DNA from: JBHOQX01 sp042408595
GTDB taxonomy: Bacteria > Chloroflexota > Chloroflexia > Chloroflexales > Roseiflexaceae
DNA length: 64,000 nt
NCBI GenBank assembly: GCA_042408595.1
Contig: JBHOQX010000054.1
Location: forward strand, 14,433-78,432
Reading direction: 5' to 3'
A program made the translations under genes and the position numbers. This document shows, one piece after another, positions 55,661 through 64,000 of this stretch. Below the pieces are notes generated by a model that was given only the letters and a program-made list of their open reading frames with translations, did no database searches and was not told where the DNA came from. The number at the start of each line of letters is the position of its first letter. Within the stretch, counting starts at the first letter, position 1.

Positions 55661-56536
55661 TCAACCGGGCTCCTCCCCCTCCGGGCGCGGGCCGATCGCC
55701 ACCGGGCGGGCCGGGTCGCTGCACCAATCGCTCCAGGAGCCTTCGTAGAGCAGCGCGTCCGTCCGCCCGGCCAGGTGCAGCGCCAGGATGTTGTGGGCCG
55801 CAGAGACGCCGGAGCCACAGTAGCAGACGATCCGCTCGGCCCGGTCGGCGCCGAGCGCCGCGTAGCGGGCGCGCAGCGCCTCGGGCGGCAGGAGCGTCCC
55901 GTCCGGCGCGAGGTTGCCGCTGTACGGCGCGGAGCGCGCGCCGGGGATGTGGCCGGCCTTCGGGTCGATCGGCTCGACGCGCCCCGCATAGCGCTCCGGC
56001 GCGCGGGCGTCCAGCAGCAGCGCGCGCGGATCGCGGCGCAGCGCCTCGACCGCCGCGGCGTCGACCACCAGCTCCGGGCGCGGTCGCGGTGTGAACACCG
56101 TCAGCGCGGCCGACACTTCGCCGGACTCGGTCGGGTAGCCGCCGGCCAGCCAGGCCTCCCAGCCGCCATCCAGCACCGAGACGCGCTCGTGGCCGAAGTA
56201 GCGCAAGAGCCACCACAGCCGCGCGGCGGCGAAGCTGCCGGCGCTGTCGTAGGCGACGACATGCGTCGCCGCACCGATCCCGGCCCGCCCGGCCGCCGCG
56301 GCGAACGCCTCCGGGGCGGGCAGCGGGTGGCGCCCCGGCCCCTGCCCGCGCGGCGCGGCCAGGTCGTCGTCCACATCCAGGTGCGGCGCGCCGGGGATGT
56401 GCGCGGCGAGGTACTCCTGCCGCCCGCGGCCCGGTTCAGTCAGATACCAGCGCACATCCACCGGACGCACGTTCGGGTCGGACAGGCGCGCGGCGAGCCA
56501 GGCGGGCGTGACGATCAACGGGGTGTCGGTGGTCAT
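55661..56536 (-). CDS. Sulfurtransferase (tandem rhodanese domains)
   Basis: A 291-residue protein with two rhodanese domains (about 10-130 and 150-285). The active site loop is CYCGSGVSA in the second domain (Cys about 240), which fits a thiosulfate/3-mercaptopyruvate-type sulfurtransferase. Other blocks are HIPGAPHLDVDDDLA, LDGGWEAWLAGGYP, and the SYLDARAPERYAG-like LLLDARAPERYAG. The start at MTTDTPL (56536) has GGAG 9-10 bases ahead; the longer frame upstream is repeat DNA. Precedes the LamG-like gene. Confidence 0.9.
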   Translation of the reverse strand: MTTDTPLIVTPAWLAARLSDPNVRPVDVRWYLTEPGRGRQEYLAAHIPGAPHLDVDDDLAAPRGQGPGRHPLPAPEAFAAAAGRAGIGAATHVVAYDSAGSFAAARLWWLLRYFGHERVSVLDGGWEAWLAGGYPTESGEVSAALTVFTPRPRPELVVDAAAVEALRRDPRALLLDARAPERYAGRVEPIDPKAGHIPGARSAPYSGNLAPDGTLLPPEALRARYAALGADRAERIVCYCGSGVSAAHNILALHLAGRTDALLYEGSWSDWCSDPARPVAIGPRPEGEEPG

Positions 56537-56576
56537 GGGGCAGGTCTCCGGGTGCATATGGCGGGCAGTGAATGGA

Positions 56577-56750
56577 GAACGATAGACGGTGGACGATAGA
56601 CGAGCGATACACAAAGATTGAACCATGAATAATGAAGCATTCGATGACACATCGTGTCACCATGTCACCCTCTCATCGTGTCACCGTGTCATCGTGTCAT
56701 CGTGGCGCCTGCGCCTGGCGTTCGTCGGTCATCCGTCATCTATCCTACCA
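56577..56750. repeat. gtgtca text-like repeat, copy 2
   Basis: Contains aaccatgaataatgaagc, attcgatgacacatcg, a series of gtgtcaccatgtcaccc / gtgtcatcgtgtcatc units and cgttcgtcggtcatccgtc. The order of parts matches 42266-42410. Confidence 0.65.
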
Positions 56751-56833
56751 CACCCCAGGCTCCGGCTTGACGATCTGCCATGCATGGTGGTACCGTGCCA
56801 TCGGATCGAATCTTTTGAAAGGCAGAGGCAAGT

Positions 56834-59749
56834 ATGGCGGAGCTTCACGGCTTCGAACTCGTGCGCGAGCAGGAGATACTCGAGATCAAGACGCTGGCGC
56901 GGCTCTACCGCCACGTCAAGACCGGCGCGGAGCTCCTCTCGCTAATCAACGATGACGAAAACAAATGTTTCGGCATCGCCTTCCGCACCCCGCCGCGCGA
57001 TTCGACCGGCGTGGCGCACATCCTGGAGCACGCGGTGCTCTCCGGATCACGCAAGTACCCACTGAAAGACCCGTTCGCCGAGCTGCTGAAAAGCTCGCTC
57101 CAGACGTTTTTAAATGCCATCACCTACCCGGACAAGACGGTCTACCCGGTGGCGAGCACGAACCTGCAGGATTTCTACAACCTGGTCGATGTCTACCTCG
57201 ACACCGTCTTCAACCCGCTGTTGCGCCGCGAGACCTTTCTGCAGGAGGGCTGGCACTATGAATTGGAGCCGGACGGCCGGCTGACGTACAAAGGCGTGGT
57301 CTTCAACGAGATGAAGGGCGCCTACTCCTCGCCCGACTCGCTGCTCTCACGCTTCACTCAACAGGCGGTCTTCCCCGACACGACCTACGGCGTCGACTCG
57401 GGCGGCAACCCGACGGACATCCCGAACCTGACCTATGAGGCGTTCACGGAGTTCCACCACGCACTCTATCATCCCTCGAACGCCCGCATCTTCTTCTACG
57501 GCAACGACGACCCGACTGAACGACTGCGCTTGCTCGACGCCTATCTGAGCGCGTTTGAACGCCAGGAGCCGAACTCCGAGATCGCGCTGCAGCCGCGCTT
57601 CGACGCGCCGCGCCGCGTCGAGCGGTTGTATGCCGGCGGGCCGGAGGCCGACGGCCAACGCAAGACGTATGTCAATATCGCCTGGATGCTGGGCGAGCCG
57701 ACCGACACCGAGACCGACCTGGCGCTCGGCATCCTGGAGCACATCCTGATCGGCACGCCAGCCGCGCCGCTGCGCAAGGCGCTGATCGACTCGGGCCTGG
57801 GCGAGAACCTCACCGGCTCCGGCCTGACCGACTCGCTGCGCCAGGTGGCGTTCTGGGTGGGGCTGAAAAATATCGCCGGCGACAGCGTGGAAGCGGTGGA
57901 ACGGCTGACGCTGGAGACGCTGGAGCGGCTGGCGCGCGAGGGGATCGACCCGGCGACCGTCGCCGCCTCGCTCAACACGGTCGAGTTCGCGCTGCGCGAG
58001 AACAACACCGGCTCCTTCCCGCGCGGCCTCTCGCTGATGCTGCGCGCGCTCGACACCTGGCTGTACGGCGGCGACCCGCTCGCACCGCTGATGTTCGAGG
58101 CGCCGCTGGCGGCGATCAAGGCGCGCGTCGCCGCGGGCGAACGCTATTTCGAGGGATTGATCGAGCGCTTCTTCCTGGCCAATCCGCACCGCATCACGGT
58201 TGTGCTACGGCCCGACCCGGAGCTGGCCGCGCGCGAGAGCGCCGAGGAGCGCTCCCGGCTCGACGCGGCCCGCGCCGCCATGGACGAACGCGCGCTGGAA
58301 GCGATCGCCGCGACGGCCAAGGCGCTGCGCGAGATGCAGGAGACCCCCGACCCGCCGGAGAAGCTGGCGCTGCTACCGACGCTGAAACTGAGCGACATCG
58401 AGCGCGCGGCATCAACCATCCCGTGCGCCATCGAGGAGCGTGCCGGCGTCCGGACGCTGTACCACGACCTGTTCACCAACGGCATCGCCTACCTGGATAT
58501 CGGAATGGACCTCCACGCCCTGCCGCAGGACCTGTTGCCGTACGTGCCGCTGTTCGGCCGGGCGCTGGTCGAGCTCGGCACGGCGCGCGAAGGTCCGGTG
58601 CAACTGCTCCAGCGCATCGGGCGCGAGACCGGCGGTATCCGCCCGCAGGTGCTGGTGACCTCCATCCGCGACTCGGACCATAGCGCGGCCTGGCTCTTCC
58701 TGCGTGGCAAAGCGACGCTGGCGCAGACCCCGGAGCTGCTGGCGATCCTGCGCGACGTGCTGCTCACCGCGCGGCTCAACAACCGCGAGCGCTTCCGCCA
58801 GATGGTGCTCGAGTCGAAAGCCGGGCTGGAGGGCGCGCTGGCGCCGAGCGGGCATGGCTTCGTCAACAGCCGGCTGCGCAGCCGCTTCAACGAGGCCGAC
58901 TGGGCCTCGGAGCTGCTCGGCGGGGTGAGCTACCTGGAGTTCCTCCGGCGGCTGGCGGAGCAGGTCGATCGCGACTGGCCGGCGGTCGAGGCCGCTCTGG
59001 AGCGCATGCGCACCCTCCTGGTGCGGCGCGGCGGCATGATCGCCAACGCCACGCTCGACGCCGACGGGTGGACGCAGCTCGGGCCGCGCCTCGAAGCCTT
59101 TCTGGCGGCGTTGCCGGGCGGGGCCGCCGCGCCGGCCGCCTGGGCGCCCCAGATGATCGCCCGCAACGAAGGGCTGGCCATCCCCGCGCAGGTCAACTTC
59201 GTCGGCAAGGGCGCCGACCTGTACCGGCTCGGCTACCGGCTGCACGGCTCGGTGCTGGTGATCTCGAACTACCTGCGCAATGTCTGGCTGTGGGAGAAAG
59301 TGCGGCAGCAGGGCGGCGCCTACGGCGGCTTCTGCGCCTTCGACCAGCGCTCCGGCGTCTTCACCTTTCTGAGCTACCGCGACCCGAACCTGCTCGGCAC
59401 GCTGGATGTCTACGACCGCACCGCCGCCTACTTGCGCAGGCTCGATCTGAGCGATGAGGAGTTGTCGCGCAACATCATCGGCGCGATCGGCGACCTGGAC
59501 GCCTACCAGCTTCCGGATGCCAAGGGCTTCACCGCACTGGTGCGCTATCTGGTGGGCGACACCGACGAGCAGCGGCAGCGCTTCCGCGACGAGGTGCTCG
59601 GCACGACCGCCGCGGACTTCCGCGCCTTCGCCGATGTGCTCGACCGGCTGAGCGCCGAGGGCGCCGTGGTGGTCATGGGGGGCCGGCCGGCGCTCGAGGC
59701 CGCCCTGGCCGAGCAGCCGGGCCTGTTCGAGATCAAGACGGTGTTGTAG
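56834..59749 (+). CDS. M16C-family zinc metallopeptidase (PreP/falcilysin-like)
   Basis: A 971-residue peptidase. The inverted zinc motif HxxEH is HILEH (62-66), with the downstream metal Glu in VVFNEMKGAYSSP (about 160). The rest matches the presequence-protease type: ITYPDKTVYPVAS, FHHALYHPSNARIFFYG and the C-terminal RQQGGAYGGFCAFD.RSG. It should close like a clamshell around peptides and degrade them in the cytoplasm. GAGG lies 6 bases before the ATG. Stands alone. Confidence 0.96.
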   Translation: MAELHGFELVREQEILEIKTLARLYRHVKTGAELLSLINDDENKCFGIAFRTPPRDSTGVAHILEHAVLSGSRKYPLKDPFAELLKSSLQTFLNAITYPDKTVYPVASTNLQDFYNLVDVYLDTVFNPLLRRETFLQEGWHYELEPDGRLTYKGVVFNEMKGAYSSPDSLLSRFTQQAVFPDTTYGVDSGGNPTDIPNLTYEAFTEFHHALYHPSNARIFFYGNDDPTERLRLLDAYLSAFERQEPNSEIALQPRFDAPRRVERLYAGGPEADGQRKTYVNIAWMLGEPTDTETDLALGILEHILIGTPAAPLRKALIDSGLGENLTGSGLTDSLRQVAFWVGLKNIAGDSVEAVERLTLETLERLAREGIDPATVAASLNTVEFALRENNTGSFPRGLSLMLRALDTWLYGGDPLAPLMFEAPLAAIKARVAAGERYFEGLIERFFLANPHRITVVLRPDPELAARESAEERSRLDAARAAMDERALEAIAATAKALREMQETPDPPEKLALLPTLKLSDIERAASTIPCAIEERAGVRTLYHDLFTNGIAYLDIGMDLHALPQDLLPYVPLFGRALVELGTAREGPVQLLQRIGRETGGIRPQVLVTSIRDSDHSAAWLFLRGKATLAQTPELLAILRDVLLTARLNNRERFRQMVLESKAGLEGALAPSGHGFVNSRLRSRFNEADWASELLGGVSYLEFLRRLAEQVDRDWPAVEAALERMRTLLVRRGGMIANATLDADGWTQLGPRLEAFLAALPGGAAAPAAWAPQMIARNEGLAIPAQVNFVGKGADLYRLGYRLHGSVLVISNYLRNVWLWEKVRQQGGAYGGFCAFDQRSGVFTFLSYRDPNLLGTLDVYDRTAAYLRRLDLSDEELSRNIIGAIGDLDAYQLPDAKGFTALVRYLVGDTDEQRQRFRDEVLGTTAADFRAFADVLDRLSAEGAVVVMGGRPALEAALAEQPGLFEIKTVL

Positions 59750-59769
59750 CGCCGGGTCAGGGGGTAGCG

Positions 59770-59870
59770 CTATGAGGGCAGCGTGCAGCTTGTCGATTGC
59801 AGCGTGCAGCGTGGCTTCTGCCCATCTGCCCATCTGACGGTCTGACGGTCTGCCCCTTGCCCCCTACACC
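59770..59870. repeat. cagacgg text-like repeat and gcagcgtgcag run
   Basis: Contains cagcgtgcagcttgtcg, gcccatctgcccatctgac, ggtctgacggtctgcccc: the inverse of the family at 36000 and 32515. It sits between two convergent genes. Confidence 0.5.
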
Positions 59871-60874
59871 CTGACATACCGCGGTGCGGCGTGCTCGTCG
59901 CTGGCCACCTCCTCCAGGTTGGCGATCGCCAACAGGCCGCGCTGGTCGAGGTACTCGACATAGGCGCCGATCTTCTGCACCGCCAGCAGCGCGTCGTAGC
60001 CGCCAAGCTCCGGGTAGATCGCCGCAGTCAACTCAGCGATCGTGCGCGGCGTCGCGGCGGCGGCGGCGACCCGCTCGATACGGAGACGCTGCATCTCCTC
60101 GGCCTGAGCGATGCTCGCCGCCAGGTCGTGCATCGGCTCCTCATGCCCGCCGAGCGCCAGGCGCACGCCCGCCAGCCCACCGACACGCCGCAGCGACTGG
60201 AGATAGTGGTCCACGCCGGTGGAGGCGTTCAGGCTCTCCGGTGGCAGAAACGGCGCAGTGCGCGGCAGCAGATGGTCGGCGGTGAACAGCACATCGTCCA
60301 GTTGCAGGCAGACCTGTCCGGGGCAGTGGCCGGGCGCATGGACGACACGAAACACCCCGTCCAGCAGGTCGCCGTCGCGCAGCACATCCTGCACCGCGAC
60401 GGAGCGGAACAGGCCCTTGCTCCAGGCATACATCGCCAGCAACTCGGTGCGGCGCGCCTCGGGCAGGCCCGCCCGCCGCAGGAAAATGCCGAGGCGAAAG
60501 CTGGTGAGCGCCAGCCGCTCCTCGTAGTGCACCAGCACCCGCCGGTCGAGCTCGTGGATGGCGATCGGTGCATCGGTCAGCGCCCGTACCGTGTTCAGGC
60601 CACCGTGGTGGTCGATATGCGCGTGGGTGATGATGATTCGGCGGAGATCGCCCCAGCCGACCCGCTCGCCCCACCGCGCGCGTAGGGCGTCCATCCCGGC
60701 GCGCAGGTCGGCGTCGCTCTCCGGCAGGCCGCTGCCGCAGTCGATCAGAGCGACGTAGTCGCCGGCGATCACGGCATACACATTGCTGGTGAGAGTCGGA
60801 AACACCCGCAACGGGATGCGATACACGCGCGCGCCGCCGGCCGTCTCGAAGCGTTCAATCGCGGGCAGGAACAT
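59864..60874 (-). CDS. MBL-fold metallo-hydrolase
   Basis: A 336-residue metallo-beta-lactamase-fold protein: THAHIDHHGG (HxHxDH), HAPGHCPGQVCL (third His), FTADHLL (bridging Asp) and a late GGHEEP. After the fold is a C-terminal helical and winged region (about 245-336). This matches the glyoxalase-II-like family of broad hydrolases; the substrate is unknown. The ATG at 60874 has GAGAGG 9-11 bases upstream; a TTG three codons before is also open. It is divergent from the membrane protein at 61043. Confidence 0.88.
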   Translation of the reverse strand: MFLPAIERFETAGGARVYRIPLRVFPTLTSNVYAVIAGDYVALIDCGSGLPESDADLRAGMDALRARWGERVGWGDLRRIIITHAHIDHHGGLNTVRALTDAPIAIHELDRRVLVHYEERLALTSFRLGIFLRRAGLPEARRTELLAMYAWSKGLFRSVAVQDVLRDGDLLDGVFRVVHAPGHCPGQVCLQLDDVLFTADHLLPRTAPFLPPESLNASTGVDHYLQSLRRVGGLAGVRLALGGHEEPMHDLAASIAQAEEMQRLRIERVAAAAATPRTIAELTAAIYPELGGYDALLAVQKIGAYVEYLDQRGLLAIANLEEVASDEHAAPRYVRV

Positions 60875-60914
60875 CCAGTGCAACCCCTCTCATCGTAATC
60901 TCATCAGAAGTTTC

Positions 60915-60943
60915 TTGCCAGATAGCGGCAGAATAAGTATACT
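60915..60943 (+). promoter_or_regulatory. Promoter of the 61043 gene (divergent region)
   Basis: TTGCCA (60915-60920), 17-base spacer, TATACT (60938-60943). TATACT is also readable on the other strand at 60936-60941 and 60946-60951 for the MBL gene, though without a good -35. Confidence 0.55.
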
Positions 60944-60960
60944 TTAGTATAATGAAAAGG

Positions 60961-60976
60961 GTGCACTCATCTGCAC
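60961..60976. promoter_or_regulatory. Short inverted repeat near the divergent promoters
   Basis: GTGCA-ctcatc-TGCAC, a possible operator about 18 bases downstream of the -10 box. Confidence 0.35.
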
Positions 60977-61042
60977 CGCCCCACATGCCAATTGCCGACC
61001 GACCCCCGCGGCGCAGCGTATCGCGCCGGCCCCGAGCGAAAG

Positions 61043-61729
61043 ATGAGCAAGGGTATGGATGAGACGCGCGGGCAGCAGCCGATCATCACCGGGCAACCAC
61101 AGCCGCCGCCTGGCTACCAGGCGCCGGCGCTGCCGCCTGGCTACCAGCCGCCATATGGTTACGCCCCCCCAGCGCCGCCCCGCCCGGGCCGCCTGGCCGT
61201 GTTCGGGCGGATGCTGCGCCTGCTGCTGCGGCGCTTCCTGCGAGGAGTGGTGCTGTTGGGGCGGGCGCTGCGCCCCTTCGCGCTGCCGATCGCGATCACC
61301 CTTGTGCTCGGCGGTGTGATCGCCTGGATGGGCTGGCAGCTTTGGGGGCCGAAAGCCGTCGCGCCGCCCGACCCACGCGTCGCGGCGCTCCCGCCGGCCC
61401 CAGCGGTCGAGAGCTTCATCCAGGGCCAGCGCAACTTCAACGCCGACCAGATGTGGGCCTCCTTCAGCACCGGCTTCCAGTCGGCGCAACTCCAGCGCGG
61501 CGCATCCAAAGATACGCTCCAGGCGCGCGCCGACAACGAGCGCCTGCGCGGGCTGAAATACGTGAATTACGCGTACATCGGCGGCGTGAAGCTGGAAGAT
61601 GGCGGCGGCATGTATTTCTACGCCGTCGATCTGGAGCTCCAGGGACAGCGCGCCAAGCTGCCGATGATTATCTCGGTGGACGGCGACGGAAAGATCGTCC
61701 GCATCAACTGGGCGTTGAATGAGAATTAA
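61043..61729 (+). CDS. Membrane protein with Pro/Tyr-rich N-terminus
   Basis: A 228-residue protein. The N-terminal 55 residues are low-complexity (PPPGYQAPALPPGYQPPYGY-like), followed by a basic segment, one membrane helix (about 82-106) and a C-terminal domain (about 125-228): VESFIQGQRNFNADQMWASFST and YVNYAYIGGVKLEDGGGMYFYAVD, then KIVRIN. The last part resembles small extracytoplasmic domains of the nuclear-transport-factor kind, not firmly. It precedes the FtsH-like gene by 39 bases and is probably its partner. Confidence 0.65.
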   Translation: MSKGMDETRGQQPIITGQPQPPPGYQAPALPPGYQPPYGYAPPAPPRPGRLAVFGRMLRLLLRRFLRGVVLLGRALRPFALPIAITLVLGGVIAWMGWQLWGPKAVAPPDPRVAALPPAPAVESFIQGQRNFNADQMWASFSTGFQSAQLQRGASKDTLQARADNERLRGLKYVNYAYIGGVKLEDGGGMYFYAVDLELQGQRAKLPMIISVDGDGKIVRINWALNEN

Positions 61730-61768
61730 GCCGCCCGCCGGGCCGGCGCCCCACGCAGGGAGAGCACA

Positions 61769-63751
61769 ATGGCACTTGAACCCTACCAGCCGCGCTACCG
61801 CGACGAGCTCGACCGCGAGATCGACCAGCGGATCGACAAGGCGCTTGATCGCTGGCCGACCAAAACGTGGCGGCTCATCCGCCGTACGATCTTCATCGTG
61901 CTGGGGGCCTTCCTGTTCTTCAAATACCTTTGGCCCTCGACCTACGCCTGGCTGACCAACGGCAACCCGGTGCTGGACGCGCTGATGTTCGCCGTCCAGA
62001 TGGCGCTGATGATCGCCTTGGCGATCATCCAGTTCGTCGCGATCTTCTGGTTTCTCGGCCGCGGGAGGGTCTACTGGGTCAAGCCCGGCGAGACCGGTGT
62101 CTCGTTCAAGGACTACCGCGGCAACCCCGAGGTCGTCGAGGCCGCGCAGCGCATTGTGACGCTGCTGAAGGGTGCCAAGGAGTTCAAGGATATGGGCGGC
62201 GAGGCCACCCGCGGCCTGCTGCTCGTCGGCCCGCCCGGCACCGGCAAGAGCTATCTGGCCCAGGCGATCTCGACCGAGGCTGGGGTGCCGTTCGGCTACG
62301 CGAGCGCGCCATCGTTTCAGAACATGTTCGTCGGCGTCGGCCCGCTCCGAGTGCGCATGCTCTACGGCAAAGCGCGCAAGCTGGCCAAGGAGTACGGCGC
62401 CTGCATCCTGTTCATCGACGAAATTGACGCGATCGGCGGCGCGCGCAGCTCGAACATGGCCGGTGGCGGCGGCCTTGCGCTAGGCGGCGGCTTCCTGGGG
62501 ATGATGGGCGCTGGCATCCTCAACGAGCTGCTGCTGCAGATGGACCCTCCGCCGCAGGAGGTCAAGTGGTGGCGCAAGCTGCTGCGCAACCTGGGCCTGA
62601 TCCGCAAGAAAGTCGAGATGCCGCCGGTGCTGACGATCGGCGCCACCAACCTGGCAGAGACGCTTGACGCCGCGCTGCTGCGCCCCGGCCGCTTCGACCG
62701 CAAGATCGTGGTGGACCGGCCCGATGCCGATGGGCGGCGTGAGATCATCGAGTATTACCTTGGCAAGGTCAAGCACGAGCCGATGCCGATCGACCGCATG
62801 ATCTCCGACACGATCGGCTACACGCCTGTGGCGATCAAATATGTGATCAACGAAGCGGTCATCCATGCCCATTTCGATGGGCGTCAGGCGATCAACTACT
62901 GGGATTTCACCCGCGCCCGCGAAGTTCACGAGTGGGGCCTGCGCCAGCCGATCCGCAATATGACGTATGAGGACCGCCGGCGGATCGCCTACCACGAGGC
63001 CGGCCACGCCTACGCCATGGTCAAGCTGCTGCGCAAGGAGCGTCTGATCAAGGTGACGATCATCCGGCATGGCGGGGCGCTCGGCCTGGCTGCACCCAAG
63101 CCGGTCGAGGAGACCTACACGTCCACCAAAGAAGAAGAACTGAACGACATCCAGATCTCGCTCGCCAGCCGCGCCGCCGAGGAAGTGTTCCTCGGTGTGC
63201 AGATGACCGGCGTGACGAGCGACCTGCAGCAGGCGACCATCCGCGCGGCGCTGATCGTCGGCGCGTTCGGCATGGACGACAGCTTCATCTCCTACCTACC
63301 GCTCGGCATGGACGGGCTGCTGAAGGCCATGGGCGGCGGCGAGATGAAGATGCGGGTCGATGCGATCTTGAACGAGGAGTATCGCAAGGTCAAGCGCCTG
63401 ATCGAGTCCAACAAGGAGGCAGTGACGGCGATCGCCGAGGCGCTGATCCTGCGCAACGAACTGACCGACATCGACGTGAGCGAAATTCTGGCGCGAGTCG
63501 AGGCCGAGCATCCGTTCGTCGACCCGAACAAGCGGCCGCAGGACCAGGTCTTCGGGTTCCACGCCCAGCGCGCGCTGCCGGAGCCGGCAGCCACCAGCCG
63601 GCGCAACGGCCGGCTAAACGGCAAGAAGCCCGAGCCAGTGACGGTACCGGTGGCGCAGCAGCCGCCCACGCAGCCGGAGCCGCCCGCGCCCGCCGCCGAG
63701 CTGCCGGGTGACGCGCCGGCCCGTGCCGAGGAGCCGCCCGCCGGCGACTGA
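61769..63751 (+). CDS. FtsH-like AAA+ membrane metalloprotease
   Basis: A 660-residue protein. Two N-terminal helices (about 38-60, 70-97) lead to an AAA+ module: Walker A GPPGTGKS (154-161), pore-loop FVGVGPLRVR, Walker B ILFIDEIDA, sensor GATNLAETLD and LRPGRFDRKI. The zinc motif is HEAGH (409-413), with a later Asp ligand candidate in GVTSDLQQAT. Compared with FtsH, a Gly/Met-rich loop and a basic segment (about 228-284) are inserted before the sensor strand, and the tail is Pro/Ala/Glu-rich. It should extract and degrade membrane proteins. GGAGAG lies before the ATG. Confidence 0.9.
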   Translation: MALEPYQPRYRDELDREIDQRIDKALDRWPTKTWRLIRRTIFIVLGAFLFFKYLWPSTYAWLTNGNPVLDALMFAVQMALMIALAIIQFVAIFWFLGRGRVYWVKPGETGVSFKDYRGNPEVVEAAQRIVTLLKGAKEFKDMGGEATRGLLLVGPPGTGKSYLAQAISTEAGVPFGYASAPSFQNMFVGVGPLRVRMLYGKARKLAKEYGACILFIDEIDAIGGARSSNMAGGGGLALGGGFLGMMGAGILNELLLQMDPPPQEVKWWRKLLRNLGLIRKKVEMPPVLTIGATNLAETLDAALLRPGRFDRKIVVDRPDADGRREIIEYYLGKVKHEPMPIDRMISDTIGYTPVAIKYVINEAVIHAHFDGRQAINYWDFTRAREVHEWGLRQPIRNMTYEDRRRIAYHEAGHAYAMVKLLRKERLIKVTIIRHGGALGLAAPKPVEETYTSTKEEELNDIQISLASRAAEEVFLGVQMTGVTSDLQQATIRAALIVGAFGMDDSFISYLPLGMDGLLKAMGGGEMKMRVDAILNEEYRKVKRLIESNKEAVTAIAEALILRNELTDIDVSEILARVEAEHPFVDPNKRPQDQVFGFHAQRALPEPAATSRRNGRLNGKKPEPVTVPVAQQPPTQPEPPAPAAELPGDAPARAEEPPAGD

Positions 63752-63788
63752 GCCTACGCGAGGGCAGCCGGCGCGAGAGCGACGCGAT

Positions 63789-63814
63789 GAGGGGCGTTCG
63801 TACGAACGCCCCTC
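63789..63814 (+). terminator. Palindromic hairpin after the FtsH-like gene
   Basis: Arms GAGGGGCGTTCGT and its exact inverse form a 26-base palindrome. It lies 38 bases after the stop, followed by cgattgtg rather than a long T-tract. Confidence 0.6.
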
Positions 63815-64000
63815 GATTGTGTCCAGCAGATTGCGAAACTGTCAGCCGCTTCACCCGCCACCTAGGGCTTCTCAGTTCATTAACGGTGCGAGTAGCCAGC
63901 GCAGTGCAGTGGGCAGGTAGGCGCTCAGTTCACTCCAGACATCAGGAAGGAACGCGCCTGGGCGGTGCCGTCGTATGAGATTGATAGCCAGATTCCGTAG
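63815..64000. other. No gene seen at the right edge
   Basis: The last bases include an ATG at 63974 whose frame runs only a few codons before the edge; it may or may not be a gene start. Confidence 0.3.

Noticed and set aside
63974..64000. Start of another gene at the right edge
   Set aside because: Too short to judge, and no RBS is seen.

Overview
This is a 64 kb piece of a GC-rich bacterial chromosome. No single gene proves the taxon, but the content points to Chloroflexota, probably the Roseiflexus/Kouleothrix side of the Chloroflexia. The signs are a one-subunit di-haem (menaquinone-type) SdhC, secreted proteins with the Chloroflexi ETG..YW..GG..FG..P module, zinc-ribbon kinases and TPR proteins, CHAT and STAND-type proteins, a type-2 IleRS behind a T-box, and many extended -10 (TGn-TATAAT-like) promoters. 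Nothing here is a complete phage, plasmid or CRISPR locus. Most genes are housekeeping, and gene ends and intergenic gaps are unusually rich in short text-like repeats.

Layout. 1-2.7 kb: the end of etfA, a secreted CAP-domain protein and an acyltransferase (E2) homologue that has lost its key residues. 2.7-8 kb: a lipoprotein, then the sdhC-sdhA-sdhB operon from a near-consensus promoter. 8-13 kb: small membrane proteins, a phosphodiester glycosidase-like protein, a polytopic membrane protein and purE-purK. 13-19 kb: a zinc-ribbon Ser/Thr kinase, PAP2 phosphatase, pgk, a UPF0158-like protein, and an ECF sigma / membrane partner / bactofilin-like operon. 19-28 kb: lon, a CheY-like regulator, an operon of pcm, a degenerate M50 paralogue, an intact M50 peptidase and tpiA, a second ECF sigma factor, a ketopantoate reductase and plsY.

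28-35.4 kb is the accessory highlight. All genes read leftwards: a CHAT protease, an FAD oxidoreductase, a small STAND-type ATPase, and a zinc-ribbon/winged-helix/TPR/membrane protein. The last two look like one STAND protein split in two. The CHAT and ATPase proteins share a short VNTV..VGT motif, so they may signal to each other.

35.4-47.4 kb: a membrane protein with an apparently leaderless mRNA, dgt, dnaG-rpoD, a J-domain membrane protein, DUF1028, a Uma2 nuclease, a GH5-like lipoprotein, the phosphomutase-DUF3090-SCO1664 trio and tRNA-Arg(CCT). 47.4-48.2 kb is decayed sequence. 48.2-64 kb: an MDR dehydrogenase, a conserved hypothetical, ileS with its T-box leader, a secreted LamG-like protein, a rhodanese, an M16C peptidase, an MBL hydrolase, and an FtsH-like AAA+ metalloprotease with a membrane partner.

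Two genome-wide habits stand out. First, families of text-like repeats (runs of gtgtca, gttcag, ccagga or cagacgg) fill intergenic DNA and have also entered coding regions in frame (purK once plus its start codon, ileS three times) and the ileS T-box leader. Second, several genes place a -10 box only 6-7 bases before the ATG, which predicts leaderless transcripts.
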